Shown: positions 6,036 through 7,092 of the stretch, piece after piece
Layout of the letters: each line of letters opens with the position of its first letter
How positions within the stretch are numbered: position 1 is the stretch's first letter
Origin: Candidatus Geothermarchaeota archaeon
GTDB taxonomy: Archaea; Thermoproteota; Nitrososphaeria; Geothermarchaeales; JAUWBL01
Length of the DNA stretch: 7,092 bases
Reading direction: 5' to 3'
NCBI GenBank assembly: GCA_030601715.1
Contig: JAUWBL010000051.1
Span: forward strand, 1 to 7,092
Notes under the pieces: generated by a model
The model's input: only the letters and a program-made list of their open reading frames with translations
Databases searched by the model: none
Told to the model about the DNA's origin: nothing
Made by a program: the position numbers and the translations under genes

Positions 6036-6062
6036 AAGCCTTCTGTTGATACAACAAGCCTT
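6034..6062 (-). promoter_or_regulatory. palindrome flanked by direct repeats before the glycosylase gene
   Basis: ACAAGCCTT occurs at 6034-6042 and again at 6054-6062 (plus-strand reading), exactly 20 bases apart, two helical turns. Between them, touching the second copy, is TGTTGATACAACA (6044-6056), with perfect five-base arms. The block sits 18-46 bases before GTG 6016, where an operator or promoter would be, and no other strong promoter for the glycosylase is visible. A binding site for a dimeric regulator is a reasonable inference. Confidence 0.35.
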
Positions 6063-6076
6063 ACCGTCATCAGCCT

Positions 6077-6466
6077 CTAATCGAAGAGGAGTATCGGCCC
6101 CTCTCCCCTGCGCACCTTCTTCTCGTCGCTCTCAATTATCGCTATCTCCAGAACTGGGTCCGCGATGAGGCTGTGAACATGGCCCCCGCGGACACCGAAC
6201 GATGAGTCGCTGAGGACGGCGTGGAGATGTATGTGGGGCCGCCCCTTGCGCTGAGTGACGTTCCCGGTGAGGCTCACCACCTCCATCTGCTCATCAACCT
6301 CGAATGTCTCGTACGTACCCCTAGAGGGGTCGTAGAAGCCCAGCCTCGCCTTGTTCGTCGCTCCTATCCCGTGCACGGAGGCGGTGTCGACTCCCCACTC
6401 CGAGCATCTGGCCATGACGGTCTCCACCGCCTCGTCCCCCCGCTTCAGCTGGATCAGCTTCTTCAA
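6077..6466 (-). CDS. PPC/DUF296-domain protein
   Basis: 129 residues, a single PPC (plants and prokaryotes conserved)/DUF296 domain of normal length. Signatures in order: LKRGDEAVETVM (7-18), the GIGA turn (33-36), VSLTGNVT (64-71), GRPHIHLHAVLSD (75-87), RGGHVHSLIADPVLEIAI (93-110). The family has a conserved histidine set that binds metal in some structures; His78, His80, His82, His96 and His98 are candidates. In plants the domain is joined to AT-hooks, but prokaryotic forms stand alone and their biochemical role is not settled. The start is TTG at 6466: a stop lies three codons upstream, and starting here gives the normal family N-terminus (KKLIQLKRGDE). It is followed 60 bases later by the glycosylase on the same strand, so co-transcription is possible, but the palindrome between them may give the glycosylase its own control. 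Confidence 0.9.
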   Translation of the reverse strand: MKKLIQLKRGDEAVETVMARCSEWGVDTASVHGIGATNKARLGFYDPSRGTYETFEVDEQMEVVSLTGNVTQRKGRPHIHLHAVLSDSSFGVRGGHVHSLIADPVLEIAIIESDEKKVRRGEGPILLFD

Positions 6467-6476
6467 TCTCCGTCAC
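6466..6476 (-). repeat. 11-base leader repeat, copy 1 (before DUF296)
   Basis: GTGACGGAGAT on the minus strand, matching 6025-6035. It runs into the TTG start of the DUF296 gene. GTGA would sit six bases before the TTG and could serve as a Shine-Dalgarno; GGAG is too close to do so. Confidence 0.35.
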
Positions 6477-6498
6477 TAAGAGCGGATCGGCAGGGCTC

Positions 6499-6508
6499 GA
6501 TAATGAAT
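6499..6508 (-). promoter_or_regulatory. possible TATA-like element for the DUF296 gene
   Basis: The minus strand reads ATTCATTATC, A/T-rich in an otherwise mixed stretch. A start about 25 bases downstream, near 6478, would leave a leader of roughly 12 bases before TTG 6466. The gap 6467-6735 otherwise holds no convincing gene; a minus frame across 6463-6711 is Ser/Cys/Pro-rich and unrecognised. Confidence 0.25.
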
Positions 6509-6735
6509 TCGATCTGCAGAGAGTCTTGGTTCCAGCTGCTTGACTTGCCACAAGAAGTAGGGGCTCGACAGGATGGTGAAGGATCGGCGTGGCTTGCGTT
6601 GTCGGGGAAGAGCACCGTAGAGACCCGATGCCTTCCTCCTACCTCATTCTTAGTATCAATAGGGCTACTGCAAGCGCAGGCAAGGAGAGCATGAGAATCG
6701 TCGTTGTCCATGTCGAGGACATGGTTGTTGAACGT

Positions 6736-7092
6736 CTAAATTATGTTGAGGTCCTTACCTGCTTCCTCGAACGCTGCGAAGGCATAGTGTAGGTCGTCCT
6801 TGAAGAGGTCCGACCTCATCTGGGTCCTGATCCTGGCCTGACCCCGGGCCACCATGGGATACACGATGGGCAACGCAAAGACGCCCCTCTCGAACAGGAG
6901 GTCGCTGAACTCCTTGGCCAAGCCGCTCTCCCCCACGATAACAGGAATTATAGGCGTCTCACTCCTACCCGTGTCGAACCCCATCTCCCGCAGAGCCTTT
7001 CTAAAGAGCTCGGTGTTGTCCCAGAGCCTCTTAACGTGCTGGGGCTCCTCCTCAAGCACCTCGACGGCGGCCGTGCACGCCGCCGCCACCGG
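6736..7092 (-). CDS. glycine C-acetyltransferase (2-amino-3-ketobutyrate CoA ligase)-like PLP enzyme, C-terminal part
   Basis: 118 codons of a gene whose 5' end lies beyond the window; translation enters as PVAAACTAAVEVLEEEP and ends at TAG 6736-6738. It matches the small C-terminal domain of the alpha-oxoamine synthase group of fold-type I PLP enzymes: RLWDNTELFRKAL, then GFDTGRSETPIIPVIVG, FERGVFALPIVYPMVARG, QARIRTQM and the final helix ending in GKDLNII. E. coli Kbl has the very similar GQARIRTQMS, where the Arg holds the substrate carboxylate. KBL makes and cleaves 2-amino-3-ketobutyrate in threonine breakdown. BioF (8-amino-7-oxononanoate synthase) and serine palmitoyltransferase are related; the RIRTQM motif favours KBL. 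The PLP lysine is in the missing part. The next gene downstream is 270 bases away, so it probably ends its own transcript. Confidence 0.9.
   Translation of the reverse strand, partial: PVAAACTAAVEVLEEEPQHVKRLWDNTELFRKALREMGFDTGRSETPIIPVIVGESGLAKEFSDLLFERGVFALPIVYPMVARGQARIRTQMRSDLFKDDLHYAFAAFEEAGKDLNII

Noticed and set aside
1..7092. CRISPR array, insertion sequence or phage genes
   Set aside because: No regularly spaced repeats, transposase or integrase motifs, or terminal inverted repeats were seen.

Overview
The window reads as archaeal DNA from an organism I cannot place more precisely. Reasons: the one clear promoter is a TATA-like box about 29 bases before a start codon with almost no leader; several genes appear to start with GTG or TTG; arginine is often AGG/AGA and isoleucine often ATA; no bacterial -35/-10 pairs stand out. 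Among the confident genes TGA and TAG are both used as ordinary stops. I see no tRNA, rRNA, CRISPR array, transposase or insertion sequence.

Layout. 1-295 (+): 3' remnant of a HAD-superfamily hydrolase with a frameshift. 393-941 (-): two small genes, a two-helix membrane protein followed by a charged helical protein with a SHOCT-like tail. 942-1203: no convincing gene. 1204-1674 (-): a peroxiredoxin-fold protein whose peroxidatic Cys is Ser. 1675-2285: about 610 bases with no supportable gene. 2286-3593 (-): an ion permease of the ArsB/P-protein type, overlapping by one base (TGATG) a small unidentified upstream ORF at 3593-3838. 4033-4803 (+): a class I SAM-dependent methyltransferase with its own TATA box. 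4804-5113: convergent gap with hairpins and T tracts. 5114-6016 (-): a monofunctional HhH-GPD DNA glycosylase. 6077-6466 (-): a PPC/DUF296 protein. 6736-7092 (-): C-terminal part of a glycine C-acetyltransferase (KBL)-like PLP enzyme that runs off the window.

Functional reading. The content is mixed housekeeping and accessory: base-excision repair, a thiol-redox-fold protein, a membrane permease, a methyltransferase and amino-acid/acyl-CoA metabolism. The tightest linkages are the TGATG pair (small ORF plus permease) and the DUF296-glycosylase pair, 60 bases apart on one strand with a palindrome and direct repeats between them. I found no clear new multi-gene system. The most unusual single observation is the peroxiredoxin with altered active-site residues.
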